From contig JAMPCN010000017.1 in the NCBI GenBank assembly GCA_023666125.1, positions 1 to 37,400 of the forward strand: DNA of 37,400 nucleotides. The letters are read 5' to 3'. The DNA comes from Bacillus sp. (in: firmicutes) (GTDB taxonomy: Bacteria > Bacillota > Clostridia > Lachnospirales > Lachnospiraceae). This document shows positions 7,575 to 15,856 of this stretch, piece by piece (position 1 is the first letter of the stretch; each line of letters starts with the position of its first letter). Below the pieces are notes generated by a model, which saw nothing but the letters and a program-made list of their open reading frames with translations, did no database searches and was not told the origin of the DNA. The position numbers and the translations under genes were made by a program.

Positions 7575-10133
7575 TTAATAATGCATAAAATCATTCTCAC
7601 GTAAAATAATCATGTCTTCATCATCATACCGCTTCGCCAATAAAATATCCACAAAATGTTTCGGTGTTTTCTTATTGGCATAATAAATCGCCTCATCAAC
7701 TAAATCTCTTACCTCTGCCACGCTCACTTCATGGTCGCTTGTCTGCATATCCGCAATTCTTGTATGAAGCGCCAGAACGCCAAATTCATCAATAGAATAT
7801 TCCATCTGCTCCGCATACTGTTTGGCATAGGCAACCAACGCTTCGTCATCCAAAGGCTCAATATCAATCCGCAGTTCAAAACTGTAATTTAAAATGGAAT
7901 TTTCCACCAATAATCTATTCATCTTCTGCTTGGTATCTTCCAGAATCAGCAAAAGCCCTATATTGTCTTTTTCTAACGCTTTCGCCAATCTGGCAACGGT
8001 TTCCGCCTTTAAATCGGATGCCTTTTCAATAATCAACGCGCCGTTATTGATTTTAGCAAGCGTCTCCGTAATATCTTTTTTATTGAAAACCGCACCAGAT
8101 ATTTTGGCTACTTTGCCGGAGAAGTTTCCGTCATTATACTGCATTTCGCGTATCAGGCCTTTGGCCAAAGATAAGGTCCCGCTTCCCTCTTCGCCTGTAA
8201 TAATAACATTCCCGGTATACGCCGCCATACTCATATTATCCAGTGTATGAATCAACTGTTCTCTGGATTTTTTATGATGTACGAACTGTCCAAACAGCGT
8301 TTTTTCTTCCTCTGTCAGCTCCCTGTCTGTCCGGGAAGTTCCCTGACGCGGCTGCGCCTCATCTGCTGTCTTTGTTGTTTCCGTCTCGGCGCCGGAATCT
8401 GACGTCTCTTCCTCCACGTCGGTTTCTTCTATCTCATCAGCCGTTTCGGTTTCCGCAATATCTTCTGCCGCTTCCTCGTCTTCTATACCCTCTTCCATAA
8501 GTTCGTCCGGCATATCCGGCTCTTGAGAAATTTCCGGTTCTGTTTCACTTACAGGTATCTCTTCGTCCGCCGCTTCTTCATAAGCAATCTCCTGTTTTGG
8601 TTCCTCCACAGGCTGCGGGGATTTTCCAAGTTCCTGCTGCGCATCTTCCGGCGATATAACTTTCTTGATTCCCGGCTGCTTTCCTGACTCTTTCATGATA
8701 GCTGCCACAAAGGCTTTTTCCAACTGCTCTAATAAGCCGCTCTTCGTCGCTTCGTCAAAATCCGCAAACAGGCTTCCCGTATGTTCCAATATCCTTTGGC
8801 GGACAGCCTCCCTGCGCTTCTGCTCGTTTTCTTTTTTCATTGCCTCCCATTCAGCCATAACATCTTCGATACTAAGCTGTCCGGTAATCTGCTTTTCTAT
8901 TGCTTTAATGTCAGGAACCACCAAACGAATCTGTCCGTCGTTTTCCTGTGATAACACATCATCATATTTAACGGTTGACGTATCGCCCCCTGGCGTTTCG
9001 GTTTTATATTCCGGTCGCAGTTCCGGTTCTGCCTCGGGTACGGGCGCAATATCCGCCGCCGTAATTTCCTGTAATTCATCCGTCTCCTGCCCGGGTTCTA
9101 TTTTAGGCATTTTTACGGTTTCCTGCAAAAGCGGTGCGATAATCTGTTCTACAATAGAAGAGGACTCGTCTGCCGTTTCCTCATCTTCCAAGGTATCGTC
9201 GGAAGCATCTTTTTCCATATCCATGCTTTCATCTGCCGAATCTTCTTTGACCGGATTTTCTTCCTCCGTATCCGTCAGAATCTCTTTCATGCTCTCCGCC
9301 AGAGCCATTTGCAGATTAATTGTATTATACTGTCCGACGTCTACGGTCTTTACCTCCGGCAGTTCCGTTGTCGCCATAGACATAATGTCGGCAGAATCCT
9401 CCTCATCTTCTTCGTCTTCCGGATAATCGTCATCAGGATAGTATTCGTCGGAACGTTCCTCGTCTTCCTCATCATCCCTGCCATCTTCTACGTCTTCTTC
9501 CACAGCCTCTTCGTCGCGTTCTTTAATCCATTTATCATACTGCGTCTGCTGTTCTGTACTAAGCGGCATGTGCAGCGCCTTTAATTCCAGCGCTTTCTGT
9601 ACATACTTACCCTCGCCGAACATGATGTAGACTTCGTCGCATTCCTCAATACATTTTGTCTCCAAGCCGATTCTGTGATAGAGATATGCCAGTTCATACA
9701 TCCATTTCTCACGTAAATCCCGTTTCTTAAACTCTTCCAAAACGGCAATACGTTCCTCCAAGGAAACATCCTGTGCCTCATATAAGCGGTACTGTAAAAT
9801 ATACTTTCCTGTGTCTTTAGGGAAAAGCTGTACAAACTCCTTGTAATATTCAATCGCCTGTACATATTCTTCCATCTTAATCGCAAGTTCGCACAAAGAA
9901 TAGAGTATCGGCCTTGCCGTAGGATGTTTTTCGTATGCCAGCAGTAAGATATCTTTACTTTCCTGATATCTTCGGTTTATCTTATATAAATCACTGATGG
10001 AACACAACATCATGACGCTTTTTACTCTGCGCCAGTCAATCGTATCTGCGATTTTAACGGCTTCCGCAAAATCTCCCTCTGCAATTAACGCTTTTATTTC
10101 ATCTGCACGTACTTTATATTCATATTTATCCAA
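7575..10133 (-). CDS. TPR protein with acidic linker and degenerate SpoVK/CbxX-like AAA domain
   Basis: An 852-residue three-part protein. Residues 1-200 are TPR-like helical repeats ([34 protein letters not shown] and following). Residues about 205-600 are low complexity and extremely acidic, rich in Glu, Asp, Pro and Thr. Residues about 610-852 resemble a CbxX/SpoVK AAA domain. The P-loop reads GEEGSGTLS (from residue 647), where the lysine and Ser/Thr of GxxxxGK[ST] are replaced, and the Walker B position reads ALIIEKAS instead of hhhhDEA. ATP hydrolysis therefore looks unlikely. The longest frame opens with GTG 10142, but GAGGTG overlaps that codon; TTG 10133 has GAGGTGA correctly placed and yields the start [10 protein letters not shown], which I believe is the family's usual N-terminus. 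It is the first gene of an operon with glgB. The function is unknown to me; a scaffold role is inference. Confidence 0.8.
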   Translation of the reverse strand: MDKYEYKVRADEIKALIAEGDFAEAVKIADTIDWRRVKSVMMLCSISDLYKINRRYQESKDILLLAYEKHPTARPILYSLCELAIKMEEYVQAIEYYKEFVQLFPKDTGKYILQYRLYEAQDVSLEERIAVLEEFKKRDLREKWMYELAYLYHRIGLETKCIEECDEVYIMFGEGKYVQKALELKALHMPLSTEQQTQYDKWIKERDEEAVEEDVEDGRDDEEDEERSDEYYPDDDYPEDEEDEEDSADIMSMATTELPEVKTVDVGQYNTINLQMALAESMKEILTDTEEENPVKEDSADESMDMEKDASDDTLEDEETADESSSIVEQIIAPLLQETVKMPKIEPGQETDELQEITAADIAPVPEAEPELRPEYKTETPGGDTSTVKYDDVLSQENDGQIRLVVPDIKAIEKQITGQLSIEDVMAEWEAMKKENEQKRREAVRQRILEHTGSLFADFDEATKSGLLEQLEKAFVAAIMKESGKQPGIKKVISPEDAQQELGKSPQPVEEPKQEIAYEEAADEEIPVSETEPEISQEPDMPDELMEEGIEDEEAAEDIAETETADEIEETDVEEETSDSGAETETTKTADEAQPRQGTSRTDRELTEEEKTLFGQFVHHKKSREQLIHTLDNMSMAAYTGNVIITGEEGSGTLSLAKGLIREMQYNDGNFSGKVAKISGAVFNKKDITETLAKINNGALIIEKASDLKAETVARLAKALEKDNIGLLLILEDTKQKMNRLLVENSILNYSFELRIDIEPLDDEALVAYAKQYAEQMEYSIDEFGVLALHTRIADMQTSDHEVSVAEVRDLVDEAIYYANKKTPKHFVDILLAKRYDDEDMIILRENDFMHY

Positions 10134-10210
10134 GGCGCTCACCTCATAGTATTGTATGCCTGTGATTGAAATCCGTATTTTTCAATCCGGTAACCTATTT
10201 TTACTGTCTT

Positions 10211-10239
10211 AGTTTACCATAGCCGAATATCAATGTAAA
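10211..10239 (-). promoter_or_regulatory. Sigma-A-type promoter of the TPR-glgB operon
   Basis: Read leftwards: -35 TTTACA (10234-10239), 17-base spacer, -10 TAAACT (10211-10216). The expected start near 10204 gives a leader of about 70 bases. The -35 matches 5 of 6 and the -10 matches 4 of 6 consensus bases. Confidence 0.5.
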
Positions 10240-10249
10240 TAAATATGCC

Positions 10250-10309
10250 GAAAAAAATATAGTATCTCCAACTTAATATATATTTCATCATATATCAATA
10301 TATGGAGAC
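10250..10309 (-). terminator. Putative terminator after ksgA
   Basis: An AT-rich inverted repeat beyond the ksgA stop: TCTCCA (10265-10270) with TGGAGA (10303-10308) and AT-rich inner pairing, followed on the minus strand by a run of seven T about 7 bases further on. A second hairpin (10312-10319 with 10331-10338, 8 bp) lies between it and ksgA. The distance of the T-run from the stem lowers confidence. Confidence 0.42.
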
Positions 10310-10357
10310 ACTACAATATATAATTTCATGATATTGTATATTTAATACACTTTTTTC

Positions 10358-11227
10358 TTACCTTCCCGCCGCCAGCAGACGATTGGAAAGTTCTGTAAAC
10401 TGCTCTAAAGTCAACGTTTCTCCGCGCACCGTGAGCGGCAATCCCATCTGCGATAAAAGCTCTGCAATCCGTTCCTTGCCCGCGCCGATGCTTCCCGCAT
10501 TGGAAAGCCCGTTGACCAGAGTCTTTCTCCGCTGGTTAAACGACGCTCTGATAACGGTAAACAAATAGTCCTCATCCTGCGCCTTTACCGGCGCCGTCTC
10601 ATATCTTGTCAGCCGGATAACCGTACTGTCAACATTGGGCCTTGGCATAAAACAGGCCGCCGGAACTTTCACTACGATTTCCGGTTTTGCATAGTACTGT
10701 ACCGCCAGCGACAACGCTCCGTAATCCTTCGTTCCCGCCTGCGCCTGCATTCTGTCGGCCACCTCTTTTTGTACCATAATCGTAATACTTTCCAGCTTCA
10801 CATGGTTTTCAAATAATGCCATGATAATCGGCGTTGTAATATAATAGGGAAGATTGGCAACTACCTTGATTGGCTTTCCGCTATTATATTTTTCTACCAT
10901 ATCATTAATATCCGTTTTTAAAATATCCTGATTGAGAATTGTTACATTATTATAAGAAGAAAGTGTATCATTTAAAACCGGAATCAAATTTTTATCAATT
11001 TCCACGGCAATAACGCTTCCTGCCCGCTCCGCCAGATATTGCGTCATCGTGCCGATGCCCGGACCGATTTCCAGAACGCAGTCCGCCTGCGTTATCTGCG
11101 CCGCCTCCATGATTTTTTCCAGAATATTTTTATCCACCAAAAAATTTTGTCCAAACTTCTTCTGAAAGGTGATATGATACTTTTGCAGAATTTCTATTGT
11201 ATTTTTAGCATTTCCCAATGTCGCCAT
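10358..11227 (-). CDS. ksgA: 16S rRNA (adenine1518/1519-N6)-dimethyltransferase KsgA/RsmA
   Basis: A 289-residue SAM-dependent methyltransferase that dimethylates two adjacent adenines in helix 45 of 16S rRNA late in 30S assembly. Visible motifs are the family N-terminus KKFGQNFLVD (24-32), motif I VLEIGPGIGT (51-60) for SAM, the acidic loop AVEIDKNL (74-81), and the catalytic NLPYYITTPI (125-134). The C-terminal helical domain contains FNQRRKTLVNGLS. Length and motifs are normal. It follows tatD by 21 bases. In Bacillus the ribonuclease M5 gene rnmV lies between these two, and it is absent here. Loss of KsgA causes kasugamycin resistance in other bacteria. Confidence 0.97.
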   Translation of the reverse strand: MATLGNAKNTIEILQKYHITFQKKFGQNFLVDKNILEKIMEAAQITQADCVLEIGPGIGTMTQYLAERAGSVIAVEIDKNLIPVLNDTLSSYNNVTILNQDILKTDINDMVEKYNSGKPIKVVANLPYYITTPIIMALFENHVKLESITIMVQKEVADRMQAQAGTKDYGALSLAVQYYAKPEIVVKVPAACFMPRPNVDSTVIRLTRYETAPVKAQDEDYLFTVIRASFNQRRKTLVNGLSNAGSIGAGKERIAELLSQMGLPLTVRGETLTLEQFTELSNRLLAAGR

Positions 11228-11248
11228 ATCGTTTCCCGTCTTTCCCTT

Positions 11249-12034
11249 TCACTGCGCCGCATTCCGGCTTTTCAACCCAAATAACGACGACGCATTTTCA
11301 TGTGTCATTGCCAGCACTTTTTCATAACTGACTCCCTTAATTGTCGCAATCTCTTTTGCAATATAGGGAATATTCAAAGAAGAATTCCGTTTCCCACGGT
11401 TTGGCGCTGGCGCCAGATACGGGCTGTCCGTTTCCAGCAAAATCTTCTCTAAGGGAATATAACTTACGGCCTCTTTTAACTTTTTCGCATTCTCGAATGT
11501 AACGACGCCGCCAATGCCAAAATAATAACCCATCCGCAGATATTCAGCCGCAATTTCTTTTGTATAGGAAAAACAATGGATAACGCCGCCAATATTTTCC
11601 GCTTGCATCCCTTTCATAATGTCCAAGGTATCTTTTGCCGCCTCCCTGGAATGAATAATAACAGGCAGCTTTACCTCCTCTGCCAATGCCAGTTGTCTTT
11701 CAAACCACTTTTTTTGCACGGCCTCCTCCGGTTCTTTCCAGTGATAATCCAAGCCGATTTCTCCAACAGCCACAATTTTATCGCGCATACACTGCTCTTT
11801 CAGCCATTGAAAATTTTTTTCGTTTAATTCCCCGGTTTCGCTCGGATGCACTCCCATTGCGCCATAGACAAAGTCATATTTTTCCATCAGGGCGAGGGTG
11901 GTTTTACAACTGTCCAGACTTGCGCCCACATTAATTACCATGTCAATGCCGTTTTCCGGCAGTGAAGATAAAAGCGTATCTCTGTCGTTATCAAAGGCCT
12001 CATCATCATAATGGGCATGGCTTTCAAATATCAT
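11249..12034 (-). CDS. tatD: TatD family metal-dependent hydrolase (DNase)
   Basis: A 261-residue TIM-barrel amidohydrolase-superfamily protein. Metal ligands are in place: His6 and His8 in ESHAHYDD (commonly DTHAHLD, so the first acidic residue is Glu), Glu92 in GEIGLDYHW, His128 in VIIHSREA, His153 in HCFS, and Asp203 in ETDSPYLAP. The PNRGKRN motif follows. TatD proteins are Mg-dependent 3'-5' exonucleases on DNA and RNA linked to repair and RNA turnover. GGGAGG precedes the ATG by about 11 bases. It is the first gene of a two-gene operon with ksgA and is divergent from the tRNA-Lys promoter. Confidence 0.94.
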   Translation of the reverse strand: MIFESHAHYDDEAFDNDRDTLLSSLPENGIDMVINVGASLDSCKTTLALMEKYDFVYGAMGVHPSETGELNEKNFQWLKEQCMRDKIVAVGEIGLDYHWKEPEEAVQKKWFERQLALAEEVKLPVIIHSREAAKDTLDIMKGMQAENIGGVIHCFSYTKEIAAEYLRMGYYFGIGGVVTFENAKKLKEAVSYIPLEKILLETDSPYLAPAPNRGKRNSSLNIPYIAKEIATIKGVSYEKVLAMTHENASSLFGLKSRNAAQ

Positions 12035-12110
12035 TTTTTGTCGTTTCCTCCCGTCTTTTTGCTCTATGCCGTATTTGTTTAAAAAATTCTTAAAAAAATC
12101 TAAAAAATAC

Positions 12111-12139
12111 TTGCAAACCCTAAAACATTATACTATAAT
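12111..12139 (+). promoter_or_regulatory. Sigma-A promoter of tRNA-Lys
   Basis: TTGCAA (12111-12116), a 17-base spacer and a perfect TATAAT (12134-12139). The tRNA begins 27 bases after the -10, as expected for a short 5' leader removed by RNase P. Confidence 0.85.
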
Positions 12140-12165
12140 AACTCTTGCGTTGTAAAATAGAACAA

Positions 12166-12238
12166 GCGCCTTTAGCTCAGTTGGTAGAGCACCTGACTCT
12201 TAATCAGGGTGTCCAGGGTTCGAACCCCTGAAGGCGCA
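12166..12238 (+). tRNA. tRNA-Lys (anticodon CUU)
   Basis: A 73-base cloverleaf. The acceptor stem pairs GCGCCTT (12166-12172) with AAGGCGC (12231-12237), with discriminator A at 12238. The D arm contains GCTCAGTTGGTAGAGC. The anticodon stem CTGA/TCAG encloses loop CTCTTAA, giving anticodon CTT for codon AAG. The T arm is CAGGGTTCGAACCCCTG. CCA is not encoded and must be added. No terminator is visible before the next gene. Confidence 0.97.
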
Positions 12239-12305
12239 GTGAGAAGTGCTGTTTTTGAGGACGTATGAGCCTTGGGGATGGTACTTTTTCTTTAGGAGAA
12301 AACTT

Positions 12306-13082
12306 ATGAAAATTACCTGGTTTGGATGTGCGTCATTATTAATTGAAAATGGAGAAGAGCGGGTTCTAATCGACCCCTTTTTACCTCTAATGGGAGCCGA
12401 AAATCATCCCTCTTTGTCTGCCTATCAACAAGAAGACGCCATTCTCATCACACACGGCCATGTTGACCATCTTGGCAGCATTCCCCTGATTCTTCGCGAC
12501 TCACAGGCAACGGTATACTGCAGTAAGACACCAGCCGCCACTTTGGAAAAAAAGCGGGCGGACAGCGACCAAATCGTTTTGATACGTCCAAAAGATGAAC
12601 TTCTTTTCGGAAATATCAAAGTTACCGTACTGCCCGGAAAACATATCCGGTTTGACCGCCGGCTTATTCGGCATACGCTTTTGAATTTCCGTATTCTGCA
12701 ATACTTCCCCAACTTTTTACATCTGCTTATGAGAAACTTTGTCTATCAGGAAAAGGATGAAACGCTTGCCTTTCTGCTAGAAAGTGAAGGAAAACGCATT
12801 CTCGTTCTGGGCAGCCTGCGTTTACGGGAGAATGCCAAATATCCTGAAAACATCGATATGCTTATCCTTCCCTATCAGGGCGCAACGGACTTGGTCTCAC
12901 CCGCGCTTGCCATAATTGAGAAAATCAAACCTAAAGCCGTTTTCTTAGACCATTTTGACGATGCTTTTCCGCCGATTTCCGCCCATATCGACACAAAACC
13001 TTTAAAAAAAGCATTGGAAGAACGTTTCCCAAATCTTTCCGTAGTAAAGCCTACGGCAGGAAAACCGGTCACGCTGCCCTAA
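12306..13082 (+). CDS. Metallo-beta-lactamase-fold hydrolase
   Basis: A 258-residue MBL-fold protein. The metal motif HxHxDH is ITHGHVDH (His50, His52, Asp54, His55), preceded by VLIDPF (20-25), a strand pattern seen in UlaG-like and RomA-like hydrolases. Later ligands may be His in LPGKH and in VFLDHFDD. Substrate is not predictable from sequence. I chose ATG 12306, with AGGAG ten bases upstream; the frame is open further left to 12246, but that extension begins right after the tRNA and has no ribosome binding site. No terminator and no clear promoter separate it from tRNA-Lys, so it may be read from the tRNA promoter. Its stop codon overlaps that of the converging exporter gene by 3-4 bases. 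Confidence 0.86.
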   Translation: MKITWFGCASLLIENGEERVLIDPFLPLMGAENHPSLSAYQQEDAILITHGHVDHLGSIPLILRDSQATVYCSKTPAATLEKKRADSDQIVLIRPKDELLFGNIKVTVLPGKHIRFDRRLIRHTLLNFRILQYFPNFLHLLMRNFVYQEKDETLAFLLESEGKRILVLGSLRLRENAKYPENIDMLILPYQGATDLVSPALAIIEKIKPKAVFLDHFDDAFPPISAHIDTKPLKKALEERFPNLSVVKPTAGKPVTLP

Positions 13083-13933
13083 AAACGCACTCTCAACAAT
13101 TCTATAAAAATTCCTGCCGCTACGCCCAGCGCATAGAGCAGCAGAATAATCTTTATATTTTCTTTCGGGTTATCATTTACCCGCAGCAACACCAAAACGC
13201 CAACGCCCGCGCCCGCCAGTAAGCCCGACATCATTGCCCCCGCGCTTAAAACGCCGTTTAGGTATAGCTGGGTAATCACAACGGAAGACGCGCAGTTTGG
13301 AATCAATCCTATCGCACCCGCTATCAATTCGCCTATAACCGGACGGTTCAATATCAGATTTGCCAGAAAGTCTTCCCCGATTAGCGCAATGATGATATTT
13401 AATATGACGGTAATCAACAGTACATAAAAAAATATTTCAAAGGTATGATGAAACGCCGACTTTATAATCCCTTCTTCGCAGTGGCAGTTGTGCTGTTCAC
13501 ACATATGTTCAATTTGCATATCTTCCCGGGTTTTGCGTAATAATTTACTGATTACCACATCAATGAAAATCCCCGCTGCCATGCCTATGAGTATCTTAAT
13601 TCCCAGAATCTTTAAAATCATGCCGATTCCAACGTTCTCGGAAATCAAAATAGGAAGCATTTCATCCGAAGTAGACAAATAAATGGATATTAACGTACCA
13701 AGCGTGATAATTCTGCCCGCATATAAATTTGATGCCGCGGCAGAAAAACCACACTGTGGAAACGCACCCAGAATACTTCCTATTATAGGGCCGCATTTGC
13801 CGGATGTGCGGATTGCGTTTTGCAGTTTATCTCCTGCCTTATGCTCCAGATATTCCATTGCCAGATAAGTCAGGAAAAGAAACGGCAGTAACTTCACGCA
13901 GTCTAATAAGGCGTCTAAAATAGTGTCGAACAT
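13079..13933 (-). CDS. Putative heavy-metal exporter, multi-TM (ArsP_2/PF11449-like)
   Basis: A 284-residue integral membrane protein with about eight hydrophobic segments in two halves separated by a hydrophilic loop (about residues 135-160). The loop carries MCEQHNCHCEEG, a Cys/His cluster likely to bind metal. Each half contains a similar GxxPxCGxS/PNCASS motif (AFPQCGFSAAAS near 57, LIPNCASSVV near 210), implying an internal duplication. I recognise it as the family annotated as putative 10-TM heavy-metal exporter, arsenic efflux or putative manganese transporter; the real substrate is not settled by sequence. GAGAGG precedes the ATG. An extended -10 promoter at 14000-14008 gives a leader of about 60 bases holding a small dyad (TACGG/CCGTA, 13959-13974). 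Confidence 0.72.
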   Translation of the reverse strand: MFDTILDALLDCVKLLPFLFLTYLAMEYLEHKAGDKLQNAIRTSGKCGPIIGSILGAFPQCGFSAAASNLYAGRIITLGTLISIYLSTSDEMLPILISENVGIGMILKILGIKILIGMAAGIFIDVVISKLLRKTREDMQIEHMCEQHNCHCEEGIIKSAFHHTFEIFFYVLLITVILNIIIALIGEDFLANLILNRPVIGELIAGAIGLIPNCASSVVITQLYLNGVLSAGAMMSGLLAGAGVGVLVLLRVNDNPKENIKIILLLYALGVAAGIFIELLRVRF

Positions 13934-13999
13934 AATATCCTCTCTTTTGCAGCTTGTTTACGGAGTATCCCGTAGTCAGGCATCCGCAAGGTTCTTTCT

Positions 14000-14008
14000 A
14001 TTATAGCA
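14000..14008 (-). promoter_or_regulatory. Extended -10 promoter of the metal exporter gene
   Basis: Leftward TGCTATAAT, a perfect extended -10, between the ABC exporter stop and the metal exporter start. No convincing -35 is present. The dyad TACGG-N6-CCGTA (13959-13974) downstream of the start site could be an operator or a leader hairpin. Confidence 0.5.
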
Positions 14009-14014
14009 GAAAAA

Positions 14015-15856
14015 TTATGCTGTCGCATCCTCAAACTGCGAATTATACAATTCCGCATAAAATCCGTTCTTTGCCAGCAGTTCTTCGTGATTTCCCTGTT
14101 CGATAATATCGCCGTCTTTCATAACCAGAATCAAATCGGCATCTTTAATGGTAGATAACCGATGGGCAATGACGAAGCTTGTTCTGCCCCTCATCAAATT
14201 ATTCATTGCTTTCTGAATACGCTGCTCCGTTCTTGTATCAACGGAACTGGTCGCTTCATCCAGAATCAAAATCCTATTATCGGCCAAAATTGCTCTTGCT
14301 ATCGTAAGCAACTGCTTCTGTCCCTGCGATACATTGCTTGCATCCTCATTTAGTTCCATCTGATAACCGCCGGGCAGCGTCTGAATAAATCTATGCGCAT
14401 GCGCCGCTTTTGCCGCCTCTATCACCTCTTCATCCGTCGCGTCCAGTCTGCCGTAACGGATATTTTCCATAATGGTTCCTTTAAACAGCCATGTATCCTG
14501 CAATACCATACCGAAACTCTCACGCAGTTCGCTCCTGTTAAATTCCCTGACGTCGTGTCCGTCAATCTTAATGCTGCCGCTATTAACGTCATAAAAACGC
14601 ATCAACAGTTTTACCATCGTTGTCTTACCCGCGCCGGTAGGCCCTACGATAGCTACCATCTGTCCCGGCTCTATCTGCGCGCTGAAGTCATTTATGATAA
14701 TCTTATCCGGTTTATAACCGAATCTGACATGCTCAAATCCAACACGCCCTTCCATCTGCGGCAAATGCGCCGGATTTTCCACAAACTGCTCTTCTTCCTC
14801 TTCCTCCAAAAACTCAAATACCCTTTCTGCCGCCGCCGCAGTGGATTGCAGCATATTGGAAACCTGCGCAAGCTGCGTAATCGGCTGTGTGAAATTTTTC
14901 ACATACTGAATAAACGCCTGAATATCACCGATTTCAATCGCGCCTTTAATCGTCAAAATACTGCCGCTGACCGCCACGGCAACATAACCCAGATTGCCGA
15001 TAAAAGTCATAATCGGCTGCATCATTCCGGACAAAAACTGTGATTTCCACGCCGATTGATATAAAATATCATTTGTCTGTTTAAATTCTTTTAAAACAAT
15101 TTTTTCTCTGTTAAATGCTTTTACAATATTCTGGCCGCTGTATACTTCTTCCACCTGACCGTTAATTTTACCAAGATAAGTCTGCTGTGCAACGAAATAT
15201 TTCTGGGAAAACTTCACTACCACGCCGATTAACGTACCGGATACCGGCAGAATAACAAGCGCAATTAACGTCATAAGCGGGCTGATACTTAACATCATAA
15301 TCAATACGCCGATTAACGTCGTCAAAGAGGTAATAAGCGTCGTGATACTCTGGTTCAGACTCATGCCAAGCGTATCCACATCATTCGTGATACGGGAAAG
15401 CACCTCCCCCACCGTTCTGGATTCAAAATATTCTAAAGGCATACGGTTCATCTTTTCCGAAATCTCTTTACGGAAACGGAAACACAACTTTTGTGACACG
15501 CCCGTCATAATCCATCCCTGAAACAGTGACAACAACGCGCTGACAACATATAACCCTAACAATATCAATAATATTCTGCCGATTTTGGCAAAATCAATGC
15601 CGCCGGTTTGACTCAGTTTCGCCATCAGGCCATTAAACAGTTCCGTTGTCGCCCGGCTTAACACCTTAGGCCCTATGATATTAAATACCGTACTGCCAAC
15701 CGCGAAAACAGCTACGGCAAGCAGTGCGTACTTATAACTGCCCATATAATGCAATAATTTCTGAATCGTTCCTTTAAAATCTTTAGCCTTTTCGCCCGGC
15801 ATCATTGCACCGCCCGGACCGTGCGGTCCTCTGCCTCTTTTCCGATTCTCGCTCAT
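14015..15856 (-). CDS. Heterodimeric ABC exporter, catalytic half (LmrD/BmrD/TM288-like)
   Basis: A 613-residue exporter half: six-TM domain (about 40-330) and nucleotide-binding domain (about 370-605). Walker A is GPTGAGKTT (405-413), Walker B ILILDEATS with catalytic Glu534, and the H-loop His565 is present. The signature motif is VSQGQ (509-513) instead of LSGGQ. In TM287/288-type heterodimers the altered signature faces the degenerate site of the partner, which fits the partner seen here. A Gly/Pro/Arg-rich N-terminal tail (1-20) precedes the first TM. The ATG overlaps the upstream stop codon by one base (TAATG), implying translational coupling and equal dosage. Likely function is drug or lipid/peptide export; substrate unknown. 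Confidence 0.9.
   Translation of the reverse strand: MSENRKRGRGPHGPGGAMMPGEKAKDFKGTIQKLLHYMGSYKYALLAVAVFAVGSTVFNIIGPKVLSRATTELFNGLMAKLSQTGGIDFAKIGRILLILLGLYVVSALLSLFQGWIMTGVSQKLCFRFRKEISEKMNRMPLEYFESRTVGEVLSRITNDVDTLGMSLNQSITTLITSLTTLIGVLIMMLSISPLMTLIALVILPVSGTLIGVVVKFSQKYFVAQQTYLGKINGQVEEVYSGQNIVKAFNREKIVLKEFKQTNDILYQSAWKSQFLSGMMQPIMTFIGNLGYVAVAVSGSILTIKGAIEIGDIQAFIQYVKNFTQPITQLAQVSNMLQSTAAAAERVFEFLEEEEEEQFVENPAHLPQMEGRVGFEHVRFGYKPDKIIINDFSAQIEPGQMVAIVGPTGAGKTTMVKLLMRFYDVNSGSIKIDGHDVREFNRSELRESFGMVLQDTWLFKGTIMENIRYGRLDATDEEVIEAAKAAHAHRFIQTLPGGYQMELNEDASNVSQGQKQLLTIARAILADNRILILDEATSSVDTRTEQRIQKAMNNLMRGRTSFVIAHRLSTIKDADLILVMKDGDIIEQGNHEELLAKNGFYAELYNSQFEDATA

Noticed and set aside
8665-9426. 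253-codon plus-strand ORF rich in Ser
   Set aside because: Antisense to the acidic low-complexity part of the TPR protein; GAA/GAT-rich codons read backwards give Ser/Phe/Ile runs without stops.
12166-12238. Integration site (att) at tRNA-Lys
   Set aside because: No integrase gene and no repeated tRNA 3' end were seen in the window.
13934-14014. Manganese (yybP-ykoY) riboswitch before the metal exporter
   Set aside because: The gap is only 81 bases with a short leader and one small 5-bp dyad; the paired L1/L3 loops of that aptamer are not visible.
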